Assembly (NCBI GenBank): GCA_050945755.1 | Contig: JBMNTN010000086.1 | Location: 1 to 6,604, forward strand | Length of the DNA stretch: 6,604 nucleotides | Origin: JAQVXR01 sp050945755 | Lineage (GTDB): Bacteria > Bacillota > Dehalobacteriia > Dehalobacteriales > Dehalobacteriaceae | Direction of reading: 5' to 3' | Part shown: positions 1 to 5,702 of the stretch, piece by piece | Numbering within the stretch: position 1 is the first letter of the stretch | Layout: each line of letters starts with the position of its first letter | Program-made: the position numbers and the translations under genes | Notes under the pieces: generated by a model | The model's input: the letters and a program-made list of their open reading frames with translations, nothing else | What the model was told of the DNA's origin: nothing | Databases searched by the model: none

Positions 1-44
1 CCGCAGGATAAAAGGCATCAAAAATCGAATGTATAGGGTGATAG

Positions 45-52
45 AGAGGTGG
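45..52 (+). promoter_or_regulatory. Shine-Dalgarno of the transposase
   Basis: AGAGGTGG lies only 4 bases before the ATG at 57, a short spacing. It supports that ATG as the start. The 44 bases upstream are the inner left flank of the insertion sequence; no terminal repeat or convincing promoter is visible in them. Confidence 0.6.
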
Positions 53-56
53 AATA

Positions 57-1496
57 ATGGCTTACATAGCAGGCGAAGAACGAAACCAGATCATCCTATT
101 TCCAGAAGCGGTGGATGACTATATTGCAACCGATAATCCAGTTAGAGTAGTTGAAGCATTCGTAAACTCATTGGATATGCAGGAACTTGGATTTCAACGA
201 GCGGAACCAAATAAAACCGGTAGACCTTCTTATGATCCCCGGGACTTGTTAAAGCTCTACTTATACGGATACTTAAATCGGATTAGATCCTCCCGAAGGT
301 TAGAAAGTGAGGCTGGGCGAAATCTTGAGTTATATTGGCTATTAAAGAAGCTAAAGCCTGACTTCAAAACCATAGCCGATTTTAGGAAAGATAACACCAA
401 AGCTTTAAAAGAAGTCTTCAAGCAGTTTGTCCTATTATGCAAAAACTGGGGTTTGTATGGCAAAGAAATCATAGCCGTGGATGGTTCCAAATTCAGAGCC
501 AGTAATTCCAAACGCAATAATTTTAGCCAAAAGAAGATACAACGGCACTTGAAATATATTGACGAAAAAATCAACGGCTACCTGAATGAATTAGATAGTA
601 ATGATCAGGAGGAAGCCGATATCCACGTACCCAATGCTGAAGAGATCCAAAAGCGCATCGAAGAGCTAAAGAGTCGTAAAGAAAAATATAAATCCATGCA
701 GCATCAGATGGAAGAAACCGGGGCTACAGAAATATCTATCACCGATCCAGATGCCCGATTAATGTCCGTTAACAATAATGGAGTAGAAGTCAGCTACAAT
801 GTGCAAACTGCAGTAGACCAAAAACATAAGCTGATAGTAGACAGCGAAGTCATAAATAATCCGGCTGATCAAGGGCAGCTTAGCAATATAGCCAAGCAGG
901 CCAAAGATGTATTAGAAGTAGACGAAATCAAAGTTCTAGCCGATAAAGGTTACTATTCTACCACTGATCTAATTGAATGCGAGACAAATCACCTAGAGAC
1001 CTATGTACCCAAGCCGAGATCTACCGGTAATATTGCCAATCCCGATTTTCAGTCTGACAAATTCCAATATGACCAAGAGCAAGATGTTTACCGATGTCCT
1101 GCAGGACAGATTCTTTATCCAAGCAGAATAAGAGAAGTCAATGGGGTAAAATATCAAGACTATAAAAACTATCGATCTTGTAAGGAATGCCCCTTAAAGG
1201 ATCAATGCACTAAAGCAAAGAGGGGTCGATCTATCAGCCGTAACTTAGCCCAACCATTACTGGATGAAATAGAACAACGAACCCGGGGAAATCGGAAACT
1301 ATATATACAAAGGCAAATGATCGTAGAGCACCCATTTGGAACAGTAAAAAGAATCTGGGGCTACAATCACTTTTTAACCAGGGGATTAGTGTCTGTAAAT
1401 ACAGAAAACAAGCTGCATTTACTGGCTTATAACTTACGCAGGGTAATAAGTATCATGGGAGTCGAAGAAATGGTGAGGAGGCTGGCCCCAGCATAA
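57..1496 (+). CDS. IS1182-family transposase (DDE), intact
   Basis: This 479-residue protein has the architecture of IS1182-family transposases, which cut and join element ends through an RNase H-fold DDE active site. The N-terminal DUF772-like helical region is around residues 55-95 (GRPSYDPRDLLKLYLYGYL). The first catalytic Asp is D142 in IAVDGSKFRA, the second is D296 in VLADKGYYS, and the Glu is E424 in IVEHPFGTVKRIWGY. A charged, probably coiled-coil insertion lies at about 155-222. A cysteine cluster (C347, C375, C378, C384) forms a zinc-ribbon-like patch. Length is normal for the family and no frameshift or internal stop is seen, so the enzyme may be active. The ATG follows AGAGGTGG at 45-52. 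The left terminal inverted repeat must lie upstream of the window. It is mobile DNA with no evident link to the downstream operon apart from position and shared orientation. Confidence 0.95.
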   Translation: MAYIAGEERNQIILFPEAVDDYIATDNPVRVVEAFVNSLDMQELGFQRAEPNKTGRPSYDPRDLLKLYLYGYLNRIRSSRRLESEAGRNLELYWLLKKLKPDFKTIADFRKDNTKALKEVFKQFVLLCKNWGLYGKEIIAVDGSKFRASNSKRNNFSQKKIQRHLKYIDEKINGYLNELDSNDQEEADIHVPNAEEIQKRIEELKSRKEKYKSMQHQMEETGATEISITDPDARLMSVNNNGVEVSYNVQTAVDQKHKLIVDSEVINNPADQGQLSNIAKQAKDVLEVDEIKVLADKGYYSTTDLIECETNHLETYVPKPRSTGNIANPDFQSDKFQYDQEQDVYRCPAGQILYPSRIREVNGVKYQDYKNYRSCKECPLKDQCTKAKRGRSISRNLAQPLLDEIEQRTRGNRKLYIQRQMIVEHPFGTVKRIWGYNHFLTRGLVSVNTENKLHLLAYNLRRVISIMGVEEMVRRLAPA

Positions 1497-1529
1497 AGCC
1501 TAACCCAGCCTTATTACTTATATTTTTTT
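1479..1529 (+). terminator. Possible weak intrinsic terminator of the transposase
   Basis: AGGCTGG at 1479-1485 can pair with CCAGCCT at 1505-1511. An alternative tight hairpin, GCTGG-CC-CCAGC, occupies 1481-1492. The stem lies partly inside the last transposase codons. A run of seven T (1523-1529) follows, but 11 bases of AT-rich sequence separate it from the longer stem, so termination is probably leaky. Read-through toward the downstream operon is therefore possible. Confidence 0.35.
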
Positions 1530-1690
1530 CAACTTCTTGATAATCATAAAGCATAATGCTTATTGTAGTGTGCGAAAAGGTATGTTCTCACACAGTCTGC
1601 CGTCCCCCTGTCAACCAATTTTTGTTAATTTAAAAGCAAACAAAATCTATAAAAAAGGGTATATAATAAAAAGGTCAAAAATCAGATTTT
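1497..1690. other. Intergenic segment holding the undefined right end of the insertion sequence
   Basis: No convincing gene lies here. Visible pieces are a short palindrome AAGCAT-A-ATGCTT at 1549-1561, imperfect GTGTG/CACAC arms at 1568-1572 and 1589-1593, a GC-rich patch at 1599-1616 and an AT-rich stretch from about 1617. The insertion-sequence right terminus must lie in or near this segment, but the matching left end is off the window, so the boundary and any target duplication cannot be set. The sharp change from GC-rich patch to AT-rich sequence near 1617 is one candidate border. Confidence 0.5.
1599..1616 (-). repeat. Possible REP-like fragment with a GGGGACGG core
   Basis: Read on the minus strand the segment is GGTTGACAGGGGGACGGC. 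From memory, very similar GACAGGGGGACGG strings recur in intergenic regions of many Firmicutes and other genomes, often near REP-associated (TnpA_REP/Y1) transposases. Only one copy is seen here and no such transposase is present, so repeat status is recollection-based inference; it may instead be part of the insertion-sequence end. Confidence 0.3.
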
Positions 1691-1694
1691 ATTC

Positions 1695-1723
1695 TGTACA
1701 ATACGACATAATATTATTAAAAT
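1695..1723 (+). promoter_or_regulatory. Possible upstream promoter of the racemase-ABC operon
   Basis: TGTACA (1695-1700, 4 of 6 matches to TTGACA) and TAAAAT (1718-1723, 5 of 6 matches to TATAAT) are separated by exactly 17 bp. A 10-bp palindrome, ATAATATTAT, sits in the spacer at 1708-1717. It is a sigma-A-type candidate, but the region is AT-rich, so a chance match is quite possible. Confidence 0.35.
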
Positions 1724-1724
1724 A

Positions 1725-1753
1725 TGTACAAAAGCAATTAATTATCGTATAAT
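1725..1753 (+). promoter_or_regulatory. Likely main sigma-A-type promoter of the six-gene operon
   Basis: The -10 box is a perfect TATAAT at 1748-1753. The -35 candidate is TGTACA at 1725-1730 (4 of 6 matches) with an ideal 17-bp spacer. Predicted transcription start is about 1760, giving a leader of roughly 34 bases before the TTG start at 1794. The -10 lies within an inverted repeat, which suggests repressor control. Confidence 0.6.
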
Positions 1754-1769
1754 TGACAAGAATTGCTTT
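1731..1769. promoter_or_regulatory. Inverted repeat over the -10 box and transcription start, candidate operator
   Basis: AAAGCAATT (1731-1739) and AATTGCTTT (1761-1769) are perfect 9-bp inverted arms. A second inverted repeat, AATTAT-CGT-ATAATT, lies between them at 1740-1754. GACAAG (1755-1760) is left unpaired on the right side. The structure covers the spacer, the TATAAT box and the predicted +1. With the start at about 1760 the left arm would not be transcribed, so a DNA operator is more likely than an RNA hairpin, unless the upstream promoter is used. No regulator gene is in the window. Confidence 0.5.
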
Positions 1770-1776
1770 CTTATTT

Positions 1777-1783
1777 GAAGGGA
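1777..1783 (+). promoter_or_regulatory. Shine-Dalgarno deciding the TTG start of the racemase gene
   Basis: GAAGGGA lies 10 bases before the TTG at 1794. An in-frame TGA at 1776-1778 rules out a longer reading frame, and there is no ATG or GTG between that stop and the TTG. The conserved N-terminal strand begins immediately after the TTG. Confidence 0.65.
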
Positions 1784-1793
1784 AACGATTTGG

Positions 1794-2549
1794 TTGCGAA
1801 TCAAAATAATTAATCCTGATTATGGGATGACCACAGCGGAAATACAGGAAAGAATCGATATTTTACATAAGTTAATTGGGAATGATGATGTGGAATTGTC
1901 CATGGATTGTTTGGAAAACAGTACGGTTTGTATCGATTCTGCTATGGATGTTGCTTTAGCCAGCGCTGAAATAGTTCAGCAAGCGATTAAAGCAGAAAAA
2001 GAAAACTATGATGGGATCGTTTTGTATTGCCTGAGCGATCCGGCTGTTGTAGCCTGCCGTGAAGCTGTCGGAATTCCAGTATTGGGTGGTGGCCAAGCTG
2101 CATTTTTGACAGCGGCTTGTTTGGGCTATAATTTTTCATTGGTTGTTACCTCGCCTCAGCGAATACCTGAGAAAAAAGAATTTATTCATACTACTGGCGT
2201 CGATCCTGCAAGGCTTTGCTCAATTCGATCTATTAATTTAAGCTTAAGTAATACCAGAGTGGAGATTGATAGGACAATTGACTGTTTATCCCAGGCGGGC
2301 AGGCGCTGTGTTGAGGAGGATGGTGCTCAAGTACTAATATTAGGATGTTTGTCGTTATTAGGAATGGCGGATGCAGTTAGTGACCGGATAGGTATACCCG
2401 TCATTGATCCGGCCAAGGCGGCAGTATCGATGATGGAGAGTTTAATTAAACAAGGGCTAAGTCATAGTAAAAAGGCCTATCCCACACCACCGGCAGGTAT
2501 CAGGACATGGATTGCCGGAGAAGTAAACATTAAAAACAAATTATTTTAA
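1794..2549 (+). CDS. Asp/Glu/hydantoin racemase superfamily protein, two catalytic cysteines
   Basis: This 251-residue cytoplasmic protein belongs to the cofactor-independent Asp/Glu/hydantoin racemase superfamily, in which two cysteines abstract and return a proton at a stereocentre. The N-terminus MRIKIINPD matches the first strand of hydantoin racemases (the ..INP.. motif). Cys79 lies in LYCLSDPAV, the position of the C(F/L).DP cysteine, and Cys185 lies in LILGCLSLLGM, the position of the family's LGC(A/S)GM cysteine. GIPVLGGGQA (93-102) and GIPVIDPAKAA (200-210) are typical strand-loop segments. Length is normal. Translation starts at TTG. It leads the operon, 21 bases before the binding-protein gene. 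Hydantoin or allantoin racemase is the closest type by motif; an amino-acid racemase, maleate isomerase or arylmalonate-decarboxylase relative is possible. Family assignment is firm, substrate is inference. Confidence 0.88.
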   Translation: MRIKIINPDYGMTTAEIQERIDILHKLIGNDDVELSMDCLENSTVCIDSAMDVALASAEIVQQAIKAEKENYDGIVLYCLSDPAVVACREAVGIPVLGGGQAAFLTAACLGYNFSLVVTSPQRIPEKKEFIHTTGVDPARLCSIRSINLSLSNTRVEIDRTIDCLSQAGRRCVEEDGAQVLILGCLSLLGMADAVSDRIGIPVIDPAKAAVSMMESLIKQGLSHSKKAYPTPPAGIRTWIAGEVNIKNKLF

Positions 2550-2570
2550 GAAGAAAGAGGTAATATTAAA

Positions 2571-3371
2571 ATGAAGAAAGGCAAAATATTAGGTTTCTTA
2601 TTTATCGCTATGTTAACTATTACGTTGGTAACAGGATGCAGCAGTCAGACAGAGGCTCCGGCAGCAGAAGAACCCCAAAAAACATTAATTATGGCAATTA
2701 ACGCAACATTTCCTCCTTTTGAGTCAGTTGAAGTAGATGAAAAAGGCAATCAAGTATTTGTGGGAATTGATATAGATATTGCAGACTACATAGCTAAAGA
2801 ATTAAATGTAAAGCTCGAAATTCACGATATGGCATTTAACGGTTTGGTCACTGCTATTAGTTCCGGCCGTGCAGATTTATGTATTTCAGGTATTTCACCT
2901 ACTGCTGAACGTTTAGAGGTTATCGATTTCTCCGAATCGTATTTCTATCCTCAAACAGGTATCTTGTCTCTGGTAGGCTCCGGTTATGAAACCTTAGAAT
3001 CTTTGGAAGGTAAAAAGATTGGTGTATCAATGGGAACAACCTATGCAAATCAAGCGGCTTCAGTTAAAGATGCTCAAGTTATTGAGCTGGATAACACACC
3101 GCTTGTTGTTGAGGAAATTGTAAATGGCCGTGTTGATGCAGGTATTTTTGATGGCTCACAGGCTGTTGAATTTATGAAAGAAAATAAAAACCTAGAATTA
3201 CACTTGTTACCGGCAGAAATGGTTGCTGAGGATAGTTACGCAATTGCCCTGCCAAAAAATTCTCCCTACAAAGATCAAATCAATCAGATTTTGGCCGAAA
3301 TGAAGCAAAATGGTAAAATAGATGAGATTTTAACAAAATGGTTGGGTGAGAGTTACGTATCGGAGAAATAG
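2571..3371 (+). CDS. Polar amino-acid ABC transporter substrate-binding lipoprotein
   Basis: This 266-residue protein is an SBP_bac_3 family solute receptor for an importer of the His/Gln/Arg/opine class. A lipoprotein signal peptide (residues 1-22, KK then a hydrophobic core) ends in the lipobox LVTGC, so Cys23 would be lipidated and anchor it outside the membrane. After a short linker, domain 1 starts at TLIMAINATFPPFES. GIDIDIADYIAKEL (65-78) and SGRADLCISGISPTAERLEV (98-117) are family signatures. Arg114 corresponds to the arginine that grips the ligand alpha-carboxylate in glutamine- and lysine-type binding proteins, and Asp194 (GIFDGSQAVEF) to the residue that holds the alpha-amino group. 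Both are kept, so an amino-acid-like ligand is expected. The ATG follows AAAGAGG (2554-2560) at 10 bases. It is followed by the permease and ATPase genes. Exact ligand unknown. Confidence 0.94.
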   Translation: MKKGKILGFLFIAMLTITLVTGCSSQTEAPAAEEPQKTLIMAINATFPPFESVEVDEKGNQVFVGIDIDIADYIAKELNVKLEIHDMAFNGLVTAISSGRADLCISGISPTAERLEVIDFSESYFYPQTGILSLVGSGYETLESLEGKKIGVSMGTTYANQAASVKDAQVIELDNTPLVVEEIVNGRVDAGIFDGSQAVEFMKENKNLELHLLPAEMVAEDSYAIALPKNSPYKDQINQILAEMKQNGKIDEILTKWLGESYVSEK

Positions 3372-3398
3372 AACGACTATTAAAGGAGCACAAGCATA

Positions 3399-4058
3399 AT
3401 GGATTTAGATTATAGCCGTATTGTTCCATACCTGCCTTTGTTGAAAAACGGAATAATAATGACCATAAAATTTACATTTTGGTCTACTATTTTTGGCTTT
3501 GCCTGGGGTGTGCTCCTGTCATTAATTAAGATATCAACTTTTAAACCTTTGGCCTGGTTTGGTAAGGCATATACTTCTTTTTTTAGAGGGACGCCGCTTC
3601 TAGTTCAACTAATGTTGATCTATTTTGCCACACCCCAGTTAACCGGTTATAATATCAGTGCTCTACAGGCCGGTGTGCTGGCTTTTGGCCTTAATTCCGC
3701 AGCATATATTTCCGAATCGATTCGTGGGGGTATATTATCAGTAGATAAAGGTCAGAGGGAAGCAGCTATGGCTTTAGGCGTTCCAAGACTACTGATTATG
3801 AAGGACATCATTTTACCGCAAGCAATAAAAACTATATTGCCCTCTTTGGTAAATGAGAGTATCGCTCTCCTTAAGGATTCCAGCATGGTTGCAATTATTG
3901 GTGTTGGGGATACCTTGCGCTGGGCTCAGCAGGTACAAGCTAAAACTTTCCGTGCCTTTGAAGCATTTATTGTGGCAGCATTGGTGTATTATGTGATGGT
4001 TATGGTGCTGACGGCCGTGGGAAGTTACCTGGAAAGGAGGGCTAGGGTTAGTGATTAA
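3399..4058 (+). CDS. Polar amino-acid ABC transporter permease (HisM/GlnP type)
   Basis: This 219-residue integral membrane protein is an inner-membrane subunit of a polar amino-acid importer and would work as a homodimer, since only one permease gene is present. About five hydrophobic segments are visible, at roughly residues 18-44, 54-78, 87-106, 149-170 and 187-210. SFFRGTPLLVQL (60-71) is the classic motif of this permease class. The EAA coupling loop that contacts the ATPase is at about 118-142 (REAAMALGVPRL ending in LPQA). The ATG at 3399 is preceded by AAAGGAG (3382-3388) at 10 bases. Its last 8 bases overlap the ATPase start, indicating translational coupling. Length is typical. Confidence 0.95.
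   Translation: MDLDYSRIVPYLPLLKNGIIMTIKFTFWSTIFGFAWGVLLSLIKISTFKPLAWFGKAYTSFFRGTPLLVQLMLIYFATPQLTGYNISALQAGVLAFGLNSAAYISESIRGGILSVDKGQREAAMALGVPRLLIMKDIILPQAIKTILPSLVNESIALLKDSSMVAIIGVGDTLRWAQQVQAKTFRAFEAFIVAALVYYVMVMVLTAVGSYLERRARVSD
4033..4040 (+). promoter_or_regulatory. Shine-Dalgarno inside the permease gene deciding the GTG start of the ATPase
   Basis: AAAGGAGG lies 10 bases before the GTG at 4051 and inside the 3' end of the permease gene. It supports GTG as the ATPase start and coupled translation across the 8-base overlap. Confidence 0.75.
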
Positions 4059-4773
4059 GATAAAAAATGTCTCTAAAAAATTTAAGAATCTTGAAGTATT
4101 AAAAGATATTTCTTTAGAGATACACAAGAGTGAGGTTGTAGCAATTATTGGGCCTTCGGGTTCCGGAAAATCGACTCTGCTTCGCTGTATAAACTTATTA
4201 GAGATACCAACCAGCGGTAATATATACATTAATGGGATTGATACACTGGCGAAGGATACAAATGTTGAGAAAATACGCAAAAATATAGGGATGGTATTCC
4301 AACATTTTAATCTTTTTCCCCATATGACTGTGCTGAAAAATATGATATATGCACCGATGGTAGTGAATAAACTCTCCAGGGAAGAAGCAGAGAAGCAGGC
4401 TATTGTATTGCTGGAAAGAGTGGGTTTGAAAGATAAAACTTATGAATACCCCAGCAAATTATCCGGAGGTCAAAAGCAGAGAGTTGCAATAGCCCGTGCG
4501 CTGGCTATGAATCCTGAAATATTTCTTTTTGACGAACCGACTTCCGCCCTTGACCCGGAAATGGTGAAAGAAGTTTTGGAGGTCATTAAGTCCTTAGCTC
4601 ATACAGGAATTACCATGATTTTAGTAACCCATGAAATGGGCTTTGCCCGGGAAGTTGCGGACAGAATCTGTTTTTTGGATGAAGGCCGTATTGCAGAAAT
4701 CGCCCCTCCAAAGGAATTCTTCTCAAGTCCCAAATCAATAAGGGCACAACAGTTTTTAGATAAGGTCTTATAA
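4051..4773 (+). CDS. Polar amino-acid ABC transporter ATP-binding protein
   Basis: This 240-residue cytoplasmic ATPase powers the importer encoded just upstream. All nucleotide-binding motifs are intact: Walker A GPSGSGKS (34-41), Q-loop Gln84 in MVFQHFNLFPH, signature LSGGQ (137-141), Walker B IFLFDE (157-162) with the DEPTSALDPE extension, and switch His194 in LVTHEMGFA. FQHFNLFPHMT and the full length match the GlnQ/HisP class of amino-acid importers. The start is GTG, overlapping the permease stop by 8 bases. It would form a dimer on the EAA loops of the permease dimer. No sign of decay. Confidence 0.96.
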   Translation: MIKIKNVSKKFKNLEVLKDISLEIHKSEVVAIIGPSGSGKSTLLRCINLLEIPTSGNIYINGIDTLAKDTNVEKIRKNIGMVFQHFNLFPHMTVLKNMIYAPMVVNKLSREEAEKQAIVLLERVGLKDKTYEYPSKLSGGQKQRVAIARALAMNPEIFLFDEPTSALDPEMVKEVLEVIKSLAHTGITMILVTHEMGFAREVADRICFLDEGRIAEIAPPKEFFSSPKSIRAQQFLDKVL

Positions 4774-4778
4774 TTATT

Positions 4779-4824
4779 TAAGGTTCAGGTGGGGGAAAAC
4801 TCTATTTGAGCCTTACATATTTTT
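4779..4824 (+). terminator. Possible attenuator or leaky terminator between ATPase and first NodB-fold gene
   Basis: TAAGGTTCA (4779-4787) pairs with TGAGCCTTA (4807-4815), with one G-U pair and room for one further G-U pair inward (4788/4806). The loop is about 19 bases and contains GGTGGGGG. A T5 run (4820-4824) follows after four bases. The large loop and gap make a weak terminator. It occupies the only sizeable gap (65 bases) between operon genes, so it could lower expression of the hydrolase genes relative to the importer, or protect mRNA ends. Confidence 0.35.
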
Positions 4825-4838
4825 AGAGGTGGAAACAG

Positions 4839-5690
4839 ATGACAGAAACCTATGAAAAAATCAAATGGCCTGATAATGCCAGATGTGCAGTGATGTTGAG
4901 TTTCGATCTTGACGGGGACACCATCTGGGCTAACGGAAATCGCAGCTATGCTGGCGGAGAAAATTTTATCCGCGCTACTTCAATTGGTAGTTATGGTCCC
5001 AAAAGAGCGGTTCCGCGGATTTTAGAATTGCTGGATAAATATAATTTATCGGCAACATTCTTTACACCGGCAAAGGTAGTAGAAGAAAATCCAGAATTAC
5101 TACAATCTATAGATCATGCAGGTCATGAGATAGGGCATCACGGCTATCGTCATGAGCGGTTTGTAGACTTAACCAGAGAAGAACAAAAAGCTATTATTTT
5201 ACACAGCCAGGATATTTTTCAGCAAGTAATCGGTAAAAAAGCAAGAGGTTATCGTACACCGTCTGGAGACTGGTCCAGAGAGACGCCTGGTTTGTTAAAT
5301 GAACTAGGTTTTATGTATTCAAGCTCCATGCGGGGTGATGACAGGCCATATCGTACAGTGATTGAGGGACAGGTCACGGACTTTATTGAAATATCACCTA
5401 AATGGGATTTGGATGATTTTGTACAATTTGGCTATAATATCTTTCCGCCTGAACCTGCCGGACAAGACCGCATCTCCGGCATTGAAAAGGTATACGATAA
5501 TTTCAAACAGGAATTCGATGGCTATTATAAATATGGTTTGTGTTTTGTGCTTCTTATGCACCCTCAAATTATTGGCAAGCCGGGCAGGATCTTGATGTTG
5601 GAGCAACTTCTTCAGTATATGAAGTCGCATGAGGATATCTGGTTTGCAACTGGTGAAGAAATTGCTGCATGGTGGCGGGCAAATTATTAA
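4839..5690 (+). CDS. NodB-fold polysaccharide-deacetylase-family hydrolase, PuuE/HpPgdA/cyclic-imidase type (paralog A)
   Basis: This 283-residue protein belongs to the carbohydrate-esterase-4/NodB family, in the branch containing allantoinase PuuE, cyclic-imide hydrolase and Helicobacter HpPgdA. Motif 1 is SFDLDGD (21-27), with Asp23 as presumed catalytic base and Asp25 as metal ligand. Motif 2 is HGYRH, with His101 and His105 as metal ligands. Motif 3 is RGYRTPSGDW (Arg139, Pro141). Motif 5 is LLMHPQ, with His241 as presumed general acid. The set looks complete for a metal-dependent amide hydrolase. There is no signal peptide or transmembrane segment, so it should act in the cytoplasm on a small molecule rather than on cell wall; the neighbouring amino-acid importer and racemase agree. 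The ATG follows AGAGGTGG (4825-4832). The closely related second gene follows 12 bases later. Family is clear, substrate unknown. Confidence 0.88.
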   Translation: MTETYEKIKWPDNARCAVMLSFDLDGDTIWANGNRSYAGGENFIRATSIGSYGPKRAVPRILELLDKYNLSATFFTPAKVVEENPELLQSIDHAGHEIGHHGYRHERFVDLTREEQKAIILHSQDIFQQVIGKKARGYRTPSGDWSRETPGLLNELGFMYSSSMRGDDRPYRTVIEGQVTDFIEISPKWDLDDFVQFGYNIFPPEPAGQDRISGIEKVYDNFKQEFDGYYKYGLCFVLLMHPQIIGKPGRILMLEQLLQYMKSHEDIWFATGEEIAAWWRANY

Positions 5691-5695
5691 GGAGG
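5688..5695 (+). promoter_or_regulatory. Shine-Dalgarno overlapping a stop codon, coupling the two NodB-fold genes
   Basis: TAAGGAGG uses the TAA stop of the upstream gene as its first three bases and lies 7 bases before the ATG at 5703. A terminating ribosome would sit on this site, so the two paralogs are likely made at comparable levels. Confidence 0.75.
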
Positions 5696-5702
5696 ATCAA
5701 CC

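Noticed and set aside
257..574. Minus-strand open frame of 105 codons
   Set aside because: Lies entirely within the transposase gene, which has clear family motifs; an antisense shadow frame.
1568..1593. GTGTG/CACAC inverted repeat as an insertion-sequence terminal structure
   Set aside because: Only 5 bp with a 16-base loop, and no matching left end available in the window.
1662..1667. A further TATAAT box upstream of the promoter zone
   Set aside because: No acceptable -35 at 16-18 bp; probably chance in AT-rich sequence.
1537..1752. 71-codon open frame on the + strand in the intergenic region
   Set aside because: No Shine-Dalgarno site, low-complexity Lys/Ile-rich composition as expected of AT-rich noncoding DNA, and it runs through the likely insertion-sequence end and both candidate promoters.
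1776..1793. Possible CcpA cre-like site around GGGAAACGATTTGG
   Set aside because: Only about half of the consensus positions match, the flanking symmetric bases are wrong, and it overlaps the Shine-Dalgarno site.
3813..4280. Minus-strand open frame of 155 codons across the permease-ATPase junction
   Set aside because: Antisense to two well-supported genes, including the Walker A region; no recognisable protein features.
5362..5630. Two short open frames, one on each strand, inside paralog A
   Set aside because: Both overlap conserved motifs of the NodB-fold gene and have no family signature or translation signals.
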